Source of the DNA: Pseudoalteromonas sp. R3
Lineage (GTDB): Bacteria; Pseudomonadota; Gammaproteobacteria; Enterobacterales; Alteromonadaceae
NCBI RefSeq assembly: GCF_004014715.1
Contig: NZ_CP034835.1
Location: 2,542,001-2,606,000, forward strand
DNA length: 64,000 nt
Reading direction: 5' to 3'
Shown: positions 35,683 to 46,258 of the stretch, one piece after another
How the letters are laid out: every line of letters starts with the position of its first letter
How positions within the stretch are numbered: position 1 is the first letter of the stretch
Notes under the pieces: generated by a model
What the model was told of the DNA's origin: nothing
Database searches by the model: none
The model's input: only the letters and a program-made list of their open reading frames with translations
Program-made: the position numbers and the translations under genes

Positions 35683-36477
35683 CTAGCCCGCTTCGCGTGC
35701 GCGCTTGTCTAAGTACTTGCGGATCGCCTTTGCCGCAGCAAAAAAGCCAAAGCTGCCCGTCACCATAGTGGCAGAGCCAAATCCGGTCGCACAGTCCATA
35801 TTCTTACTGCCATCGGCCATTTGTTTGGCCTTACAGACACTACCATCTCCCGTTGGATAAACCAGTTGCTCGGTTGAATACACACAGTCTACAGCAAACT
35901 TACGCTTCGGATTGGTGGTGAAGTTATACTGCTTACGCAGCAGGTATCGGACTTTTGCAAGTAAAGGGTCATGAGTGGTTTTGGCCACATCCCCATAACA
36001 GATCTGACTTGGATCTGTCTGACCACCTGCACCACCGGTGGTGATCACCGGAATTTTTTGCCTTTTACAGTGAGCGATCAATGCCGCTTTTTCTTTGACC
36101 GCATCAATACAGTCGATGACATAATCAAAACCCTGAATATGCTCTTTGATATTATCCAGGGTGATAAAGTCATCTATCACCTCAACCTGACAATCCGGAT
36201 TGATGGACTGACAACGCGCCTGCATGGCTTCGACTTTAGGCTGGCCTATGGTCTCAGTTTTTGCATGCAGCTGGCGATTGATATTTGTGACACAAATATC
36301 ATCCAGATCAATCAGGGTAATTTTACCTATGCCGGTGCGCGCCAGAGCTTCTGCTACCCAGCTACCTACGCCGCCAATGCCTATGACACAGAAACTGGCT
36401 TCGCCAAGCCAGGCAAGCTCTGTATCACCATACAAGCGGCCGATGCCACCAAATCTTAAGGATGTATCTTGCGTCAT
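35683..36477 (-). CDS. tcdA: tRNA threonylcarbamoyladenosine dehydratase TcdA (CsdL)
   Basis: 264 residues, E1-like fold. GIGGVGSWVAEALARTGIGKITLIDLDDI is the ATP-binding loop, followed by NINRQLHA and DAVKEKAALI. It cyclises t6A37 of tRNA to ct6A with ATP, using the CsdA-CsdE sulfur relay. Last gene of the minus-strand operon starting at msbA or comEC; its start lies 1 base from the preceding gene. Confidence 0.94.
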   Translation of the reverse strand: MTQDTSLRFGGIGRLYGDTELAWLGEASFCVIGIGGVGSWVAEALARTGIGKITLIDLDDICVTNINRQLHAKTETIGQPKVEAMQARCQSINPDCQVEVIDDFITLDNIKEHIQGFDYVIDCIDAVKEKAALIAHCKRQKIPVITTGGAGGQTDPSQICYGDVAKTTHDPLLAKVRYLLRKQYNFTTNPKRKFAVDCVYSTEQLVYPTGDGSVCKAKQMADGSKNMDCATGFGSATMVTGSFGFFAAAKAIRKYLDKRAREAG

Positions 36478-36478
36478 A

Positions 36479-37144
36479 TTACCACTCTAACTCTCTGGGC
36501 TTTGCCCAGCTTTGCATTACTTCAGTGTCTGCCAGCTCTACAAACCGTGCTCCGCTCTGTGGCAAAGCATAAAATGTCATTCTTTCGTTGTCCCACTCAA
36601 AGCTCAAACAGTAGGCGTGCAGATAAACTCTGTCGGCTTCACTGCCACCATAGCTGACATCGCCGAGGATGGGCGCTGACAAGCTTTTTAGCGCAACCCG
36701 TAGCTGATGGGTTTTGCCGCTGTAAGGTTTGAGTAAACAGGCTCTCAGGCCAGGCGCTATGCTGGCACTGTAAAAGCGCGTGATGGCCGGCTTGTCCTGA
36801 CTGGTTAACAACTTATAAGTCCCACGCCGGGACCTAGCCATATCGCCTTTAACCCAGCCTTGCTTCTTTTTAGGTTTACTATCGATGAGTGCCAGATAAA
36901 ACTTATCTACGGCCCGACTGGTAAAAAGCTCAGTCAGCCTGGCTGCGGCATGACTGGAGCGAGCCAGTACCAGCAAGCCGGATGTTACCTTATCGAGTCG
37001 GTGAACTGGGTAAAGCTGCTCACCCAACTGCTCTGCTAATAAGGCAACAAAGCCGCTTTCCTGTTCACTGTGAAAACTCACCCCTGCGGGTTTATGTGCC
37101 ACCACAAAGTCCGGGTGGCTGGCTATCACCTCAAAGGGCGCCAT
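36479..37144 (-). CDS. RNA pseudouridine synthase, RluA family
   Basis: 221 residues. The motif [17 protein letters not shown] holds the catalytic Asp (HRLDxxTSG). KTHQLRVAL and [10 protein letters not shown] are also typical. Compact, without an S4 domain, like the TIGR01621 group. Target RNA not known. It overlaps the end of kdsB by 14 bases. Confidence 0.88.
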   Translation of the reverse strand: MAPFEVIASHPDFVVAHKPAGVSFHSEQESGFVALLAEQLGEQLYPVHRLDKVTSGLLVLARSSHAAARLTELFTSRAVDKFYLALIDSKPKKKQGWVKGDMARSRRGTYKLLTSQDKPAITRFYSASIAPGLRACLLKPYSGKTHQLRVALKSLSAPILGDVSYGGSEADRVYLHAYCLSFEWDNERMTFYALPQSGARFVELADTEVMQSWAKPRELEW

Positions 37145-37895
37145 TGAGGTACTCTACGACTCTTTTTAAATCTTCCGGTGTATCAACCCCGGCATAAACC
37201 GGGCGGCACGCCTTGGCTATTTTAATGCGATAACCGTGGTATAACACCCGCAACTGCTCAAGCGATTCCTGCCCTTCCAGCGGAGAAACCGGTAAGGCCA
37301 GATAGGTTTTAATAAAACCGGCACGATAGGCATAAATACCCACATGGCGCTGAAAATGTGCCAGTGGAATTTTACTCTCATCCAATTCCATCATGCTGTC
37401 ACGCTGAAACGGAATGGAAGCGCGGGAAAAGTACAGCGCATTGTGATGGGCATCCTGAACCACTTTAACGGCATTAGGATTCAATACTTCCAGCACATCC
37501 GTCACATCTACACTCAGCGTAGCCATTGGCGCTTCCTGAGCTTCATGCAGTAATGTCGCCACTTGGGTGATGTTTTCCGGGGCAAGTAAGGGCTCATCGC
37601 CCTGCACATTAACCACTAAGGTATCGTCGGCCAGGCCCAGCTGTTCAACCACCTCAGCAAGGCGCTCAGTGCCCGACTGATGATCTTCTCGGGTCATCAG
37701 TACGTTCTCTGTAAAGGCTTTAGCACGCTCAAACACCTGAGCATTGTCGGTGGCGATATAAACGGCTTTGGCGCCAGATTTTTGCGCCTGCTCGAACACA
37801 TGCTGGATCATGGGTTTACCACAAATATCAGCCAGCGGTTTGCCAGGCAGGCGGGTTGAAGCGTAACGCGCCGGAATAACGACTATGAATTCCAC
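37131..37895 (-). CDS. kdsB: 3-deoxy-manno-octulosonate cytidylyltransferase
   Basis: 254 residues. [27 protein letters not shown] is the nucleotidyl-transferase start; NVQGDEPL and HVGIYAYR follow. It makes CMP-Kdo for lipopolysaccharide inner core. It overlaps ycaR by 13 bases. Confidence 0.96.
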   Translation of the reverse strand: MEFIVVIPARYASTRLPGKPLADICGKPMIQHVFEQAQKSGAKAVYIATDNAQVFERAKAFTENVLMTREDHQSGTERLAEVVEQLGLADDTLVVNVQGDEPLLAPENITQVATLLHEAQEAPMATLSVDVTDVLEVLNPNAVKVVQDAHHNALYFSRASIPFQRDSMMELDESKIPLAHFQRHVGIYAYRAGFIKTYLALPVSPLEGQESLEQLRVLYHGYRIKIAKACRPVYAGVDTPEDLKRVVEYLNGAL

Positions 37896-38080
37896 TTTTC
37901 GACCTCTTCAAGGGATAATTCGCGCGCTTCGTTTTCCAGTAGTACTGGAATGTCGTTTCTGACAGGGTAAGCCAGTTTAGCGGCCGTGCTGATCAGCTCC
38001 TGATTGTCTTTGTCAAATCTCAGTTTTCCTTTGCAAACCGGACAAGCAATAATCTCGAGTAATTTAGTGTCAAAGGCCAT
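37883..38080 (-). CDS. ycaR: Trm112-like zinc-ribbon protein YcaR
   Basis: 65 residues with [14 protein letters not shown] (CxxC) and [18 protein letters not shown]. Found between lpxK and kdsB in many gammaproteobacteria. Its function is not settled. Overlaps both neighbours. Confidence 0.9.
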   Translation of the reverse strand: MAFDTKLLEIIACPVCKGKLRFDKDNQELISTAAKLAYPVRNDIPVLLENEARELSLEEVEKWNS

Positions 38081-39053
38081 GGTTGACTATCCCTTTTTGT
38101 TTTAATAACGAATTCAGTTGTTGTGTCAGCGCAGCACTGGGCTGGGCTTCTACTTTTAAATAATACCAATTTTCTTTGCTGAATGACTGGCATTTTACCG
38201 CGTCTTTTTCGGTCATAAAGACAGCCTGCTCTTCGCACGTGGCAAAGTCGGCTGCGCTGTAGGCGTGGTGGTCGGCAAAATGCAGTGTATTGGTCAGTTC
38301 AATGCCATCTGAGCGCAAGGATTGTTCAAATCGCTGCGGGTTACCAATAGCGCTCACGGCAACGCCCTGCCTGGCAGTTTGTGCAACCGCCTGATTGTCT
38401 TTCACACTGAAATAGCCACTGCGAACCAGCTCATAACCAACCCCGTCTGACTCTCCATTATAGACAACCAGATCTGTGTGCTTGAGACGCCCGGGTGTTT
38501 CGCGCAGCGGGCCTGCCGGTAGCAGCAGAGCATTACCAAAACGGCGCTGTGCATCGACAATACAAATCTCGATATTTCGGGCCAGCTGGTAGTGTTGCAG
38601 GCCATCGTCACTGACGATAATATCTGGCTTATCTTCTTGCATCAGCATTTCGATGCTGGCCTGACGGTCGCCACCTATCATCACCGGGCAACCCAAACGT
38701 TTGTATATCAATAAAGGCTCATCGCCCGCTTCTGCGGCACTGCTGTTGTCTGTCACCCGGTATGGCAGGCTGGGAGGCTTGGCGCCATATCCCCGGCTGA
38801 TCACAGCTACTTTCAGGCCCAACGACTCAAGGTAGGGTACCAGCCATAACACGAACGGCGTTTTACCATTGCCGCCTATGCCAATGTTGCCAACAATGAT
38901 CACCGGTACGGGTGCTGTAAAGACAGGTATAAGACCCAGCTTAAACAACCCCCTGCGCAATGAGCTCAGTAACCAAAACAGGCCCGACAAAGGCAGCAGT
39001 ACGATATTTAACAGCCCTAATGGCTGATACCAGCTGCGCTCTAAGCGATTCAT
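38070..39053 (-). CDS. lpxK: Tetraacyldisaccharide 4'-kinase
   Basis: 327 residues. An N-terminal hydrophobic segment ([15 protein letters not shown]) anchors it to the inner membrane. P-loop [12 protein letters not shown], then VISRGYGA and DDGLQHYQL. It adds the 4'-phosphate of lipid A. The lpxK start and msbA stop share bases (ATGA). Confidence 0.96.
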   Translation of the reverse strand: MNRLERSWYQPLGLLNIVLLPLSGLFWLLSSLRRGLFKLGLIPVFTAPVPVIIVGNIGIGGNGKTPFVLWLVPYLESLGLKVAVISRGYGAKPPSLPYRVTDNSSAAEAGDEPLLIYKRLGCPVMIGGDRQASIEMLMQEDKPDIIVSDDGLQHYQLARNIEICIVDAQRRFGNALLLPAGPLRETPGRLKHTDLVVYNGESDGVGYELVRSGYFSVKDNQAVAQTARQGVAVSAIGNPQRFEQSLRSDGIELTNTLHFADHHAYSAADFATCEEQAVFMTEKDAVKCQSFSKENWYYLKVEAQPSAALTQQLNSLLKQKGIVNHGL

Positions 39054-40792
39054 GCCTGCTCACCATATTGCATCTGGCAAAGCGCTGCATAAATGCCCTT
39101 TTGCTCAAGCAGTGCCTGGTGTTTGCCCTGCTCGACAATACGCCCCTGATCAAGCACATAAATGCAATCAGATTGCTCTATGGTAGACAAACGGTGCGCA
39201 ATGACGATAGACGTCTTATCTTTCATCAGGTTATCCAGTGCCAGCTGGATCAAACGCTCTGACTCCGTATCCAATGCCGATGTGGCTTCATCCAAAATCA
39301 GAATGGGCGCGTTTTTAACAATTGCACGGGCGATGGCAATACGCTGACGCTGACCGCCAGAAAGCATGACACCGTTTTCACCCACCATAGTGTTCAACCC
39401 CTCAGGCAAGTCTTTAACAAACTCCCAGACATGGGCCTGCTTTGCGACCTGCTCCAACTCTTCCTGAGTATAGGGGCGCTCCAGTCCATACATGATATTA
39501 TTGGCTATGGTGTCGTTAAACAGCACCACCTGTTGTGACACCAGTGCAAACTGTTTGCGCAGCGACGACAGCGTGTAGTCCTGAAGTTTCACCCCATCCA
39601 GGGTGATCTCCCCTTCATCCCAGTCGTAAAAACGCGGCAGCAGGTTTGATAAAGTCGATTTACCCGACCCACTGCGGCCCACCAGCGCGATACTTTGACC
39701 AGCAGGAATTTGTAACGACAAGGATTTAATGACAGCTTCGTCTTTGCCCGGGTAACGGAATGTCACCCCTGAGACTGCAATTTCGCCTTTAACGCTGTTC
39801 GCCTCACGTTTGCCGGTGTTCTTTTCCTGCTCTTTATCTAGAATTTCAAAAATACTGGTTGCTGCGGCAATGCCACGCTGCAAATCACTGTTCACATTCG
39901 CCAGCTGCTTAAGCGGCCTGAGCATCATCATCATTGACGTGGTCAGTGACACAAAGGTACCCGAGGAGATGGTATCTATCATTTCTGGCATTGCGATAAT
40001 AGCCAGGATCAGTGCCATAGCACTGGCAGCAATAATCTGGATCACAGACACACTCAGTGCGCGCGTTGCATCCATCTTTACACGCTGCTGACGATTGCGG
40101 TTATTCACATCGGCAAAATGACTTATCTCTTTGTCCTGACCACCGAAACCATGGATCACCTTGTGCCCGGCCAGCATTTGCTCTGAGCTGCGAGTGACTT
40201 CGCCCATGGCATCCTGAATATTCTTTGAAATTTTACGAAAGCGCTTGGAGACCAGGTTCACTATCACGCCGACGATGGGAATAACGACTAAGAATATCAA
40301 AGACAACTGCCAGCTGGCGTTGAACATCACCACCAGCAAAAACAGCACAAAGGCCCCTTCGCGGATCATGACCTGCAAAGCTCGGGTCACGGCTTGTTGT
40401 ACTTGCTCAGTATCAAAGGTGATTTTTGAGATCATTTCACCGTTAGAATGCTGGTCGTGGAAACTGACCGGCAAGAACAACATGTGTTCAAACAAAGACT
40501 GACGCAGTTTCCTTACTACCTGAGAGCCCACATAGCTCAGACAATACGATGCCATATAGTTGAAAATACCACGCCCAATAACCAGCAACACCACCACGAT
40601 GGGCGCCATTTTTAACACTTCGGCGTTGCGCTCTGTCAGACCATCATCAATAAACGGTTGCATTAACTGAACAAATAGCGCATCCATGGCGGCGTAACCG
40701 AGCATACCAATAATGGCAAACAGGGCCGGCACTTTAAAATCGAAGGTGTAACTCAGAAGCCGCTTGTAGATCTGCTTGGCGGATTGTTGCAT
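39050..40792 (-). CDS. msbA: Lipid A flippase MsbA, ABC exporter
   Basis: 580 residues from ATG 40792 (GAGAG upstream); a start 7 codons earlier is possible. Six membrane helices in the first 310 residues. Nucleotide-binding domain: Walker A GRSGSGKST, signature LSGGQRQRIA, Walker B ILILDEATSALD. It moves lipid A-core across the inner membrane. The neighbouring lpxK supports this over a drug exporter. Confidence 0.95.
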   Translation of the reverse strand: MQQSAKQIYKRLLSYTFDFKVPALFAIIGMLGYAAMDALFVQLMQPFIDDGLTERNAEVLKMAPIVVVLLVIGRGIFNYMASYCLSYVGSQVVRKLRQSLFEHMLFLPVSFHDQHSNGEMISKITFDTEQVQQAVTRALQVMIREGAFVLFLLVVMFNASWQLSLIFLVVIPIVGVIVNLVSKRFRKISKNIQDAMGEVTRSSEQMLAGHKVIHGFGGQDKEISHFADVNNRNRQQRVKMDATRALSVSVIQIIAASAMALILAIIAMPEMIDTISSGTFVSLTTSMMMMLRPLKQLANVNSDLQRGIAAATSIFEILDKEQEKNTGKREANSVKGEIAVSGVTFRYPGKDEAVIKSLSLQIPAGQSIALVGRSGSGKSTLSNLLPRFYDWDEGEITLDGVKLQDYTLSSLRKQFALVSQQVVLFNDTIANNIMYGLERPYTQEELEQVAKQAHVWEFVKDLPEGLNTMVGENGVMLSGGQRQRIAIARAIVKNAPILILDEATSALDTESERLIQLALDNLMKDKTSIVIAHRLSTIEQSDCIYVLDQGRIVEQGKHQALLEQKGIYAALCQMQYGEQA

Positions 40793-40855
40793 AGTGTCTC
40801 TCTGGTACGTCATAACCCGCGTATTGTAGCTGTACTCATGGCAAAACTGAATGCA

Positions 40856-43111
40856 TTATCTTAAGAACCAAAAACTTTTCCTGTTGCGGGCGGTTTCTGG
40901 CAGGATCTTTCCCTCCCTTATTTTAAATCGGATCTGGCCTTCTTCGGCCGTATCCAGCATGCTACTACTTATTGACTGATAGCGGGCAACGACCTGTTTG
41001 TGCGGTAAACGCCATGGCGAGTGGTACCCTCTTGAAAACACAACCCATTTCGGAGCAACGGCAGAGACAAACGCCATACTCGAAGACGTATTACTGCCGT
41101 GGTGCGGCGCAATCAGTATATCGGCTGATATCTTCTCCTTTTGTAATGCCACCAGCGCGTGTTCAGCAACTTGCTCTATGTCTCCGGGCAATAACAGATG
41201 GGTCGTGCCATCACTTATCCTGACCACACATGAGTTATTATTGTCGCTGTTCATCGGCTCTGCCGGCCAGAGCGACTCTATGGTTAGATTCTCCATACTG
41301 ACAGTTTTTAAACTGCACAGCGCCTTACCATCCCCTTGGTGAAACTGTTCCAGGGAGCGGCCACTATCGTAGCGGTATAAATCAGCTAATCCGCCATTAT
41401 GATCACTGTCATCATGGCTTATCACTGTATGGAGTAACTTAATGCGATGAGCCTCTAGGTAAGGCTTAATCACATTATCAAACAGCGAATAACGGGAAAA
41501 GTAACTGGCACCTAAGTCTATCAGAATGCCTTTATCCTGAGTTGTTACTAATACCGCTGTACCATGCCCTACATCAAAAACATCTATCTGCCACTCAGGA
41601 GGACGCTCAAGCACGCTTAGCATCACCGCAGCTGATAGTGGGATCCAGGCAAAAGCCCGGGTCATAACACAGGTGCTGAGTAACAGTGTCAGATAACTCA
41701 GGATCACCAGCTCAATACTCACAGTGCCTGTAGGCCACCAGTGGTAGGGAAACGTGGTTGCCCACTGATAAACAGAATTCAAAAGTGCATCAAATGGGCC
41801 TAACACAGCCCAGTCTGTGAACTGCATGGCGGTTATGTGCAACAACAACAATGGGAAAATGACCACTGTCAGTAACGGAACAACCAGCAGGTTAACCACG
41901 ATACTACTCACACTAAATCCGTGATAGGAAAAAAGCGTGAGAGGTAACAATGTGACAAATAAACCACACTGTAAATAACATAGGAGTTTGACTTTGGGGG
42001 CCCGTTTTGAATGCTGTATCACATTTCGCAAAACGAAGAATATAGTCACCACTGCCAGAAAGGAAAAATATAATCCAAAGTTAAGCGCTGCAAAGGGGTT
42101 TGCAGTCAGGATCACGACCAACGCGTATAGCAATACTCTTGCGGTGCTCAGCTGTCTGGCAAATAAAAAGCAACATGCCCCCAGCAAAGCCATTAACCAG
42201 GCACGCTGCGCCGACACTTGCAACCCACTTAACCACACATACCCACCACTTAATCCCAACGCGAAAATAAAATAGCCTAACTGATAGTTGCGCCACTGAG
42301 ACAACCGGGACCACGCTATCAGCAAGCCAAACTTACAGAGGCTAAAACTCAGTGCAAATACAATGGCCACATGTAAGCCGGAAATCGCCAGCAAATGGCT
42401 TAGTCCCATTGACTTAAAAAAGGCTTTATCAGCTTGCGTAATGGTACTTTTATCTCCCGTAAGCAAGACGTAATAAAACCACTCGAAATGCAAGCCAACG
42501 AGCGCCTCTGCGACCCATTTTCGATATACATCGCGCCAGGATTTTTCCTTTTTCAGCATCACATCAGTTACAGCCACTCGGCCTTTGTAAAAAACCTGGT
42601 TACGAAAAGCAAAAAGCTCGGCGTCAAACACCGAAAAGTTCTTTCGACTGCGAAACGGTTTGAGTGTCGCCATGCCTGTCAGTATTGTGCCTTGTAGCTC
42701 GGCTGGAACCTCACCGCTTAGAGATGCATTGATGCGAACATTACGGTACCAGGGCACCGTATAGTGACCTATGCTTGCCAGCTCAAGCGTGACATAAGGG
42801 TTGGCGCCTGTACCAATGACTTTGCTCACTATACCGACCACTGCGACTTCCTGCTCTAAGACTTTTTCAGCAACCGGAGGGGCATAAACCAACCAATAGT
42901 GACAAATCGTCACAAAAATACCTAAAATAAAACCTGCCAAAACACTCGAAAAAGTCTTAAAATACCCGCAGAGAAAAAGGAGCACGCCTGAGCAGACAAA
43001 CCACTGCCACTGACCCAGATAAAATACTGAGATCAGGCACCCGCTGATCAGGCCGCAGCAGATCAATATCGATGTAAATGGTTGCCTAACATGCCAAAGA
43101 AGACGATCCAA
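40856..43111 (-). CDS. comEC: DNA internalization competence protein ComEC/Rec2
   Basis: 751 residues. N-terminal OB-like region (DUF4131), central Competence domain with many membrane helices (SHLLAISGLHVAIVFA), and a C-terminal metallo-beta-lactamase-like domain (DVGHGTAVLVTTQ, SHDDSDHNGG, APHHGSN). It forms the inner-membrane channel for single-stranded DNA in natural transformation. The start is TTG 43111 with no good ribosome-binding site. It lies 63 bases upstream of msbA, as in many gammaproteobacteria. Confidence 0.93.
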   Translation of the reverse strand: MDRLLWHVRQPFTSILICCGLISGCLISVFYLGQWQWFVCSGVLLFLCGYFKTFSSVLAGFILGIFVTICHYWLVYAPPVAEKVLEQEVAVVGIVSKVIGTGANPYVTLELASIGHYTVPWYRNVRINASLSGEVPAELQGTILTGMATLKPFRSRKNFSVFDAELFAFRNQVFYKGRVAVTDVMLKKEKSWRDVYRKWVAEALVGLHFEWFYYVLLTGDKSTITQADKAFFKSMGLSHLLAISGLHVAIVFALSFSLCKFGLLIAWSRLSQWRNYQLGYFIFALGLSGGYVWLSGLQVSAQRAWLMALLGACCFLFARQLSTARVLLYALVVILTANPFAALNFGLYFSFLAVVTIFFVLRNVIQHSKRAPKVKLLCYLQCGLFVTLLPLTLFSYHGFSVSSIVVNLLVVPLLTVVIFPLLLLHITAMQFTDWAVLGPFDALLNSVYQWATTFPYHWWPTGTVSIELVILSYLTLLLSTCVMTRAFAWIPLSAAVMLSVLERPPEWQIDVFDVGHGTAVLVTTQDKGILIDLGASYFSRYSLFDNVIKPYLEAHRIKLLHTVISHDDSDHNGGLADLYRYDSGRSLEQFHQGDGKALCSLKTVSMENLTIESLWPAEPMNSDNNNSCVVRISDGTTHLLLPGDIEQVAEHALVALQKEKISADILIAPHHGSNTSSSMAFVSAVAPKWVVFSRGYHSPWRLPHKQVVARYQSISSSMLDTAEEGQIRFKIREGKILPETARNRKSFWFLR

Positions 43112-43606
43112 AGGTTTCTACCCGATCACAATAAGATCAAACAGCAAAAATCGCTGAAAATATTCGGTAGTTTGTTACATGATGCAAATCTTTGGCATTT
43201 AAATCGCCGCTCGGCGCGTGGGGCCTTTTCCGTAGGCCTGTTCTTTGCGTTCATCCCTGTTCCTTTTCAAATGGTTCTTGCAGCCGCCCTGGCCATTCCT
43301 TTTCGCGTTAATCTGCCCTTGTCAATTGCGTTGGTGTGGATCACTAACCCACTTACTATGCCTCCCATCTTCTATGCATCATACCAGGTGGGTGCATTCG
43401 CATTGGGTCAGGAGGAGCAACCATTTCATTTTGAAGCCAGCTGGAGCTGGCTGGTCGAGAGCCTATCGACTATCGGCCCGGCTTTTATGCTCGGCTCACT
43501 GATCTGTGCCTGTATGGCCGCGATTCTGGGCTTTTTCGTAATCGACTTCCTGTGGCGTCGCTCTGTTAATAAAGCCTGGGCTGAACGTAATCAGCAATCC
43601 AGCTGA
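43091..43606 (+). CDS. DUF2062 membrane protein
   Basis: 171 residues from ATG 43091; a TTG three codons earlier is an alternative. NRRSARGAFSVGLFFAFIPVPFQM and ITNPLTMPPIFY are the DUF2062 signatures, with two or three membrane helices. Function unknown. Its 5' end overlaps the comEC 5' end head to head by about 20 bases. Confidence 0.88.
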   Translation: MPKKTIQRFLPDHNKIKQQKSLKIFGSLLHDANLWHLNRRSARGAFSVGLFFAFIPVPFQMVLAAALAIPFRVNLPLSIALVWITNPLTMPPIFYASYQVGAFALGQEEQPFHFEASWSWLVESLSTIGPAFMLGSLICACMAAILGFFVIDFLWRRSVNKAWAERNQQSS

Positions 43607-43659
43607 CACACCACTCATTATTGGTTTAGCAGCCCACCGGCTGCTTTTCCACCTCATAC

Positions 43660-44268
43660 TTATTTATCGAAGTAATTCACAAAGCCCGCGAGTGCATTGG
43701 TCACCGCCACGGATGCCAATATCAGCCCCATCACACGACTTATTACACTGGCACCGGCATTACCGATGACCTTATGAACGCTGCTTGCCATCAGCATGAG
43801 CAACAAGTTAAGTAACAACACGAACAGCATCATCGCCACAGTTTGCATCTGCTCAAACAAACTAAAACGTGCATTTTCGGTCATTAAAACACATGCCAGC
43901 ATAGCCCCAGGGCCTGCAATAGACGGCACTGCTAACGGAAAAATTGCAGTTTCGCGATGGTCTTTGATCAGCCGCACTTCTTCTTCCGGCTTACTTTCAC
44001 CAAAGATCATCGACAGCGCAAATAAAAACAGCACAATGCCACCGGCAATCTGGAAAGCAGGTAGTGGGATCCCCATAGCGCTTAACAGCATCTCTCCTAC
44101 AACAGCAAAAAAAAGTAAGATGCAGGCCGCGACTAAACTGGCGATCAACGCAATTTTTCGTTTCGCCGCTGCGTCATAGCCACGCGTAACCGCAATAAAG
44201 ACGGGTACTGTGCCTATCGGATCAATGACAGCAAAAAAGAAGATAAACGTAGCAACAAAATCTATCAA
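43660..44268 (-). CDS. MarC family integral membrane protein
   Basis: 202 residues, six membrane helices. AVIDPIGTVPVFIAVT and FPLAVPSIAGPGAML are family hallmarks. The start is TTG 44268 with AGGA 6 bases upstream. Function of the family is unknown; it is no longer thought to confer multidrug resistance. Confidence 0.88.
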   Translation of the reverse strand: MIDFVATFIFFFAVIDPIGTVPVFIAVTRGYDAAAKRKIALIASLVAACILLFFAVVGEMLLSAMGIPLPAFQIAGGIVLFLFALSMIFGESKPEEEVRLIKDHRETAIFPLAVPSIAGPGAMLACVLMTENARFSLFEQMQTVAMMLFVLLLNLLLMLMASSVHKVIGNAGASVISRVMGLILASVAVTNALAGFVNYFDK

Positions 44269-44573
44269 AGAAGTTCCTTATTAATAAAGGTAAAATATTC
44301 AATAAGGAACAACTCTAGCAGTCTACTGACTAAAAGAGTATGTTATTTTTAAATCTCGATTTGAGAGCCAACGGGTAGGTGCAGATGAGAATTAGGAATC
44401 GTGCCAAACGCACAAATTTGAGCATGAAACTAAAAAGCGGCAGGTATGCGTGGCCTGCCGCTTGATTCAACACACTTTCTTCTTTCGAAGATAAAGGAAC
44501 ATAAGTATGCGAATTCTTTTGTATTGGTTTTAGGGCAAAAATAAAATATAACCGATACTTAAGTATTAATTTA
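44269..44573. other. Intergenic region with a terminator
   Basis: 305 bases between MarC and the SDR gene. It holds the terminator listed next and no believable gene. Confidence 0.5.
44431..44463 (-). terminator. Terminator of the valine/isoleucine cluster
   Basis: AAGCGGCAGG (44435-44444) pairs with CCTGCCGCTT (44454-44463); the minus strand continues TTTTTA. It lies about 110 bases after the SDR stop. Confidence 0.75.
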
Positions 44574-45335
44574 TCAGAGTCTGATCCCGCCGTCAATTTC
44601 TACTACACGACCGGTGAAGAAATCGTTCTCGATAATATACTTTGCCGTATGCGCAATCTCGCCAGCTTCACCCAGACGTCCAACGGGTTTCATCTTCAGC
44701 AGGCGTTCTTTGGCTTCTGGCTTCATTGCGTCAGTCATTTGTGTACGGATCACACCCGGCGCAATTGCACCAACACGAATACCGTAGCGGCCCAGTTCTT
44801 TCGCCCAGGAGGTTGTCATTGCGACAACACCAGCTTTGGCCGCCGAGTAGTTGGTCTGGCCCATATTGCCCGCTCGCGCAACACTCGACATGTTAATGAT
44901 CACGCCACCTTCCTGACCTTCAACCATTTTAGTTGCCGCTTCACGACCACACAGGAACACCCCGGTCAGGTTCACATCCAGCACTGACTGGAACTGCTGC
45001 AGTGACATCTTATCCGTCACTTCACCATCTTTGGCTTTTAACAACAGGCCATCACGTAAAATACCCGCATTATTGACCAATACCGCAATATTACCCAAGT
45101 CTGCCACTATGTCGCTGAATACCTGTTCAACATCGCTCTCCAGGCTCACATTTGCCACATAGGTTTTTACTTCAACATCCAGTGTTCTGAGCTCAGCGGC
45201 TGCCGTTTGCAACTGCTCTTCCTGCATATCTATCAGTGCCAGCTTGGCACCCATTTTGGCCATTTCCGTTGCCATCGCAAAGCCCAGGCCCTGCGCACCA
45301 CCGGTGATCACCACCGTTTTGTTCTTTATATCCAT
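44574..45335 (-). CDS. Short-chain dehydrogenase/reductase, probable 3-hydroxyacyl-CoA dehydrogenase
   Basis: 253 residues. NAD-binding TGGAQGLGFAMA, NNAGIL, catalytic Tyr and Lys in NYSAAKAG, and the C-terminal GxVVEIDGGIRL. The fold resembles FabG. Its place at the end of the valine/isoleucine cluster suggests oxidation of 3-hydroxy-2-methylbutyryl-CoA or a related acyl-CoA (inference). Confidence 0.82.
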   Translation of the reverse strand: MDIKNKTVVITGGAQGLGFAMATEMAKMGAKLALIDMQEEQLQTAAAELRTLDVEVKTYVANVSLESDVEQVFSDIVADLGNIAVLVNNAGILRDGLLLKAKDGEVTDKMSLQQFQSVLDVNLTGVFLCGREAATKMVEGQEGGVIINMSSVARAGNMGQTNYSAAKAGVVAMTTSWAKELGRYGIRVGAIAPGVIRTQMTDAMKPEAKERLLKMKPVGRLGEAGEIAHTAKYIIENDFFTGRVVEIDGGIRL

Positions 45336-45356
45336 GATATTTCAACCCTGCTTCTG

Positions 45357-46247
45357 TTACTGCTTTTGTGAATAGAGTTTAAAAATAGCACTAAAATCTT
45401 CACTGCCACTGCCCTGATTCTGCATCAGGTTGTAGAGATTTTTTGCCAGTGCCCCCATCGGCGTAGCCGAGTTTGTTTGCTGTGCCGCCTGCATCGCCAA
45501 CCCTAAGTCTTTGGCCATCAGATCAACCATAAAACCGGGTTTGTACCCATTTGAAGAAGGCACATTCTCTAATACGTCCGGACACGGGTTATATAACTCC
45601 AATGTCCAGTTGCGACCCGAGCTATTGAGCATGATTTCACTCAATACTTTTGGATCAAGGCCGTGGTCAACGCCCATTTGCAGTGCTTCACTGGTGCCTG
45701 CCATGAGTATTGATAGCAGCATATTATTACAGATCTTAGCGACCTGCCCTGCACCCACCGCCCCGGCATGGAAAATATTCTTACCCATATCGTTTAGGAC
45801 AGTCTGTGCTTTATTGAAATCAGCGTCGCTGCCGCCCACGATAAAGGTTAAAGTGCCTGCCGCAGCCCCTGCAACACCACCAGAAACAGGCGCATCAACA
45901 AACGCGATACCTGCGTCAGCCAGCGCATTCCCAACAAACTGCGCTGATTCTGCATCGATTGTCGAGCAGTCAATCACCAGCGTCGACTTTTCAAGATAGT
46001 TGATTAACCCATCTTCGCCAGTATAAATCATACGAACATGTTTACTGGCTGGCAGCATACTGATCACAAAGTCTGCACCTGCGCAGACATCTGACACATT
46101 GTTCGCAGCCACAGCGCCGTGCGCTTCAAGTTGCTTTAGCGCCTCAGCACTGAGATCAAATACCGTGACCTGGTGACCGGCTTTTACCAAATTGGCTGCC
46201 ATCGGGCCGCCCATGTTTCCTAAACCTATAAATCCAATCTTTGCCAT
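45357..46247 (-). CDS. mmsB: 3-hydroxyisobutyrate dehydrogenase
   Basis: 296 residues. FIGLGNMGGPMAANLVKAGH start, DAPVSGGVAGAAAGTL, and the catalytic lysine in GAGQVAKICNNM. It oxidises 3-hydroxyisobutyrate to methylmalonate semialdehyde with NAD. It lies 11 bases after the hydrolase gene that supplies its substrate. Confidence 0.94.
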   Translation of the reverse strand: MAKIGFIGLGNMGGPMAANLVKAGHQVTVFDLSAEALKQLEAHGAVAANNVSDVCAGADFVISMLPASKHVRMIYTGEDGLINYLEKSTLVIDCSTIDAESAQFVGNALADAGIAFVDAPVSGGVAGAAAGTLTFIVGGSDADFNKAQTVLNDMGKNIFHAGAVGAGQVAKICNNMLLSILMAGTSEALQMGVDHGLDPKVLSEIMLNSSGRNWTLELYNPCPDVLENVPSSNGYKPGFMVDLMAKDLGLAMQAAQQTNSATPMGALAKNLYNLMQNQGSGSEDFSAIFKLYSQKQ

Positions 46248-46258
46248 GTGTTTATTCC

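Noticed and set aside
44330..44596. 88-residue minus-strand open frame
   Set aside because: It overlaps the 3' end of the SDR gene and spans the terminator hairpin at 44431-44463; its composition is not protein-like.
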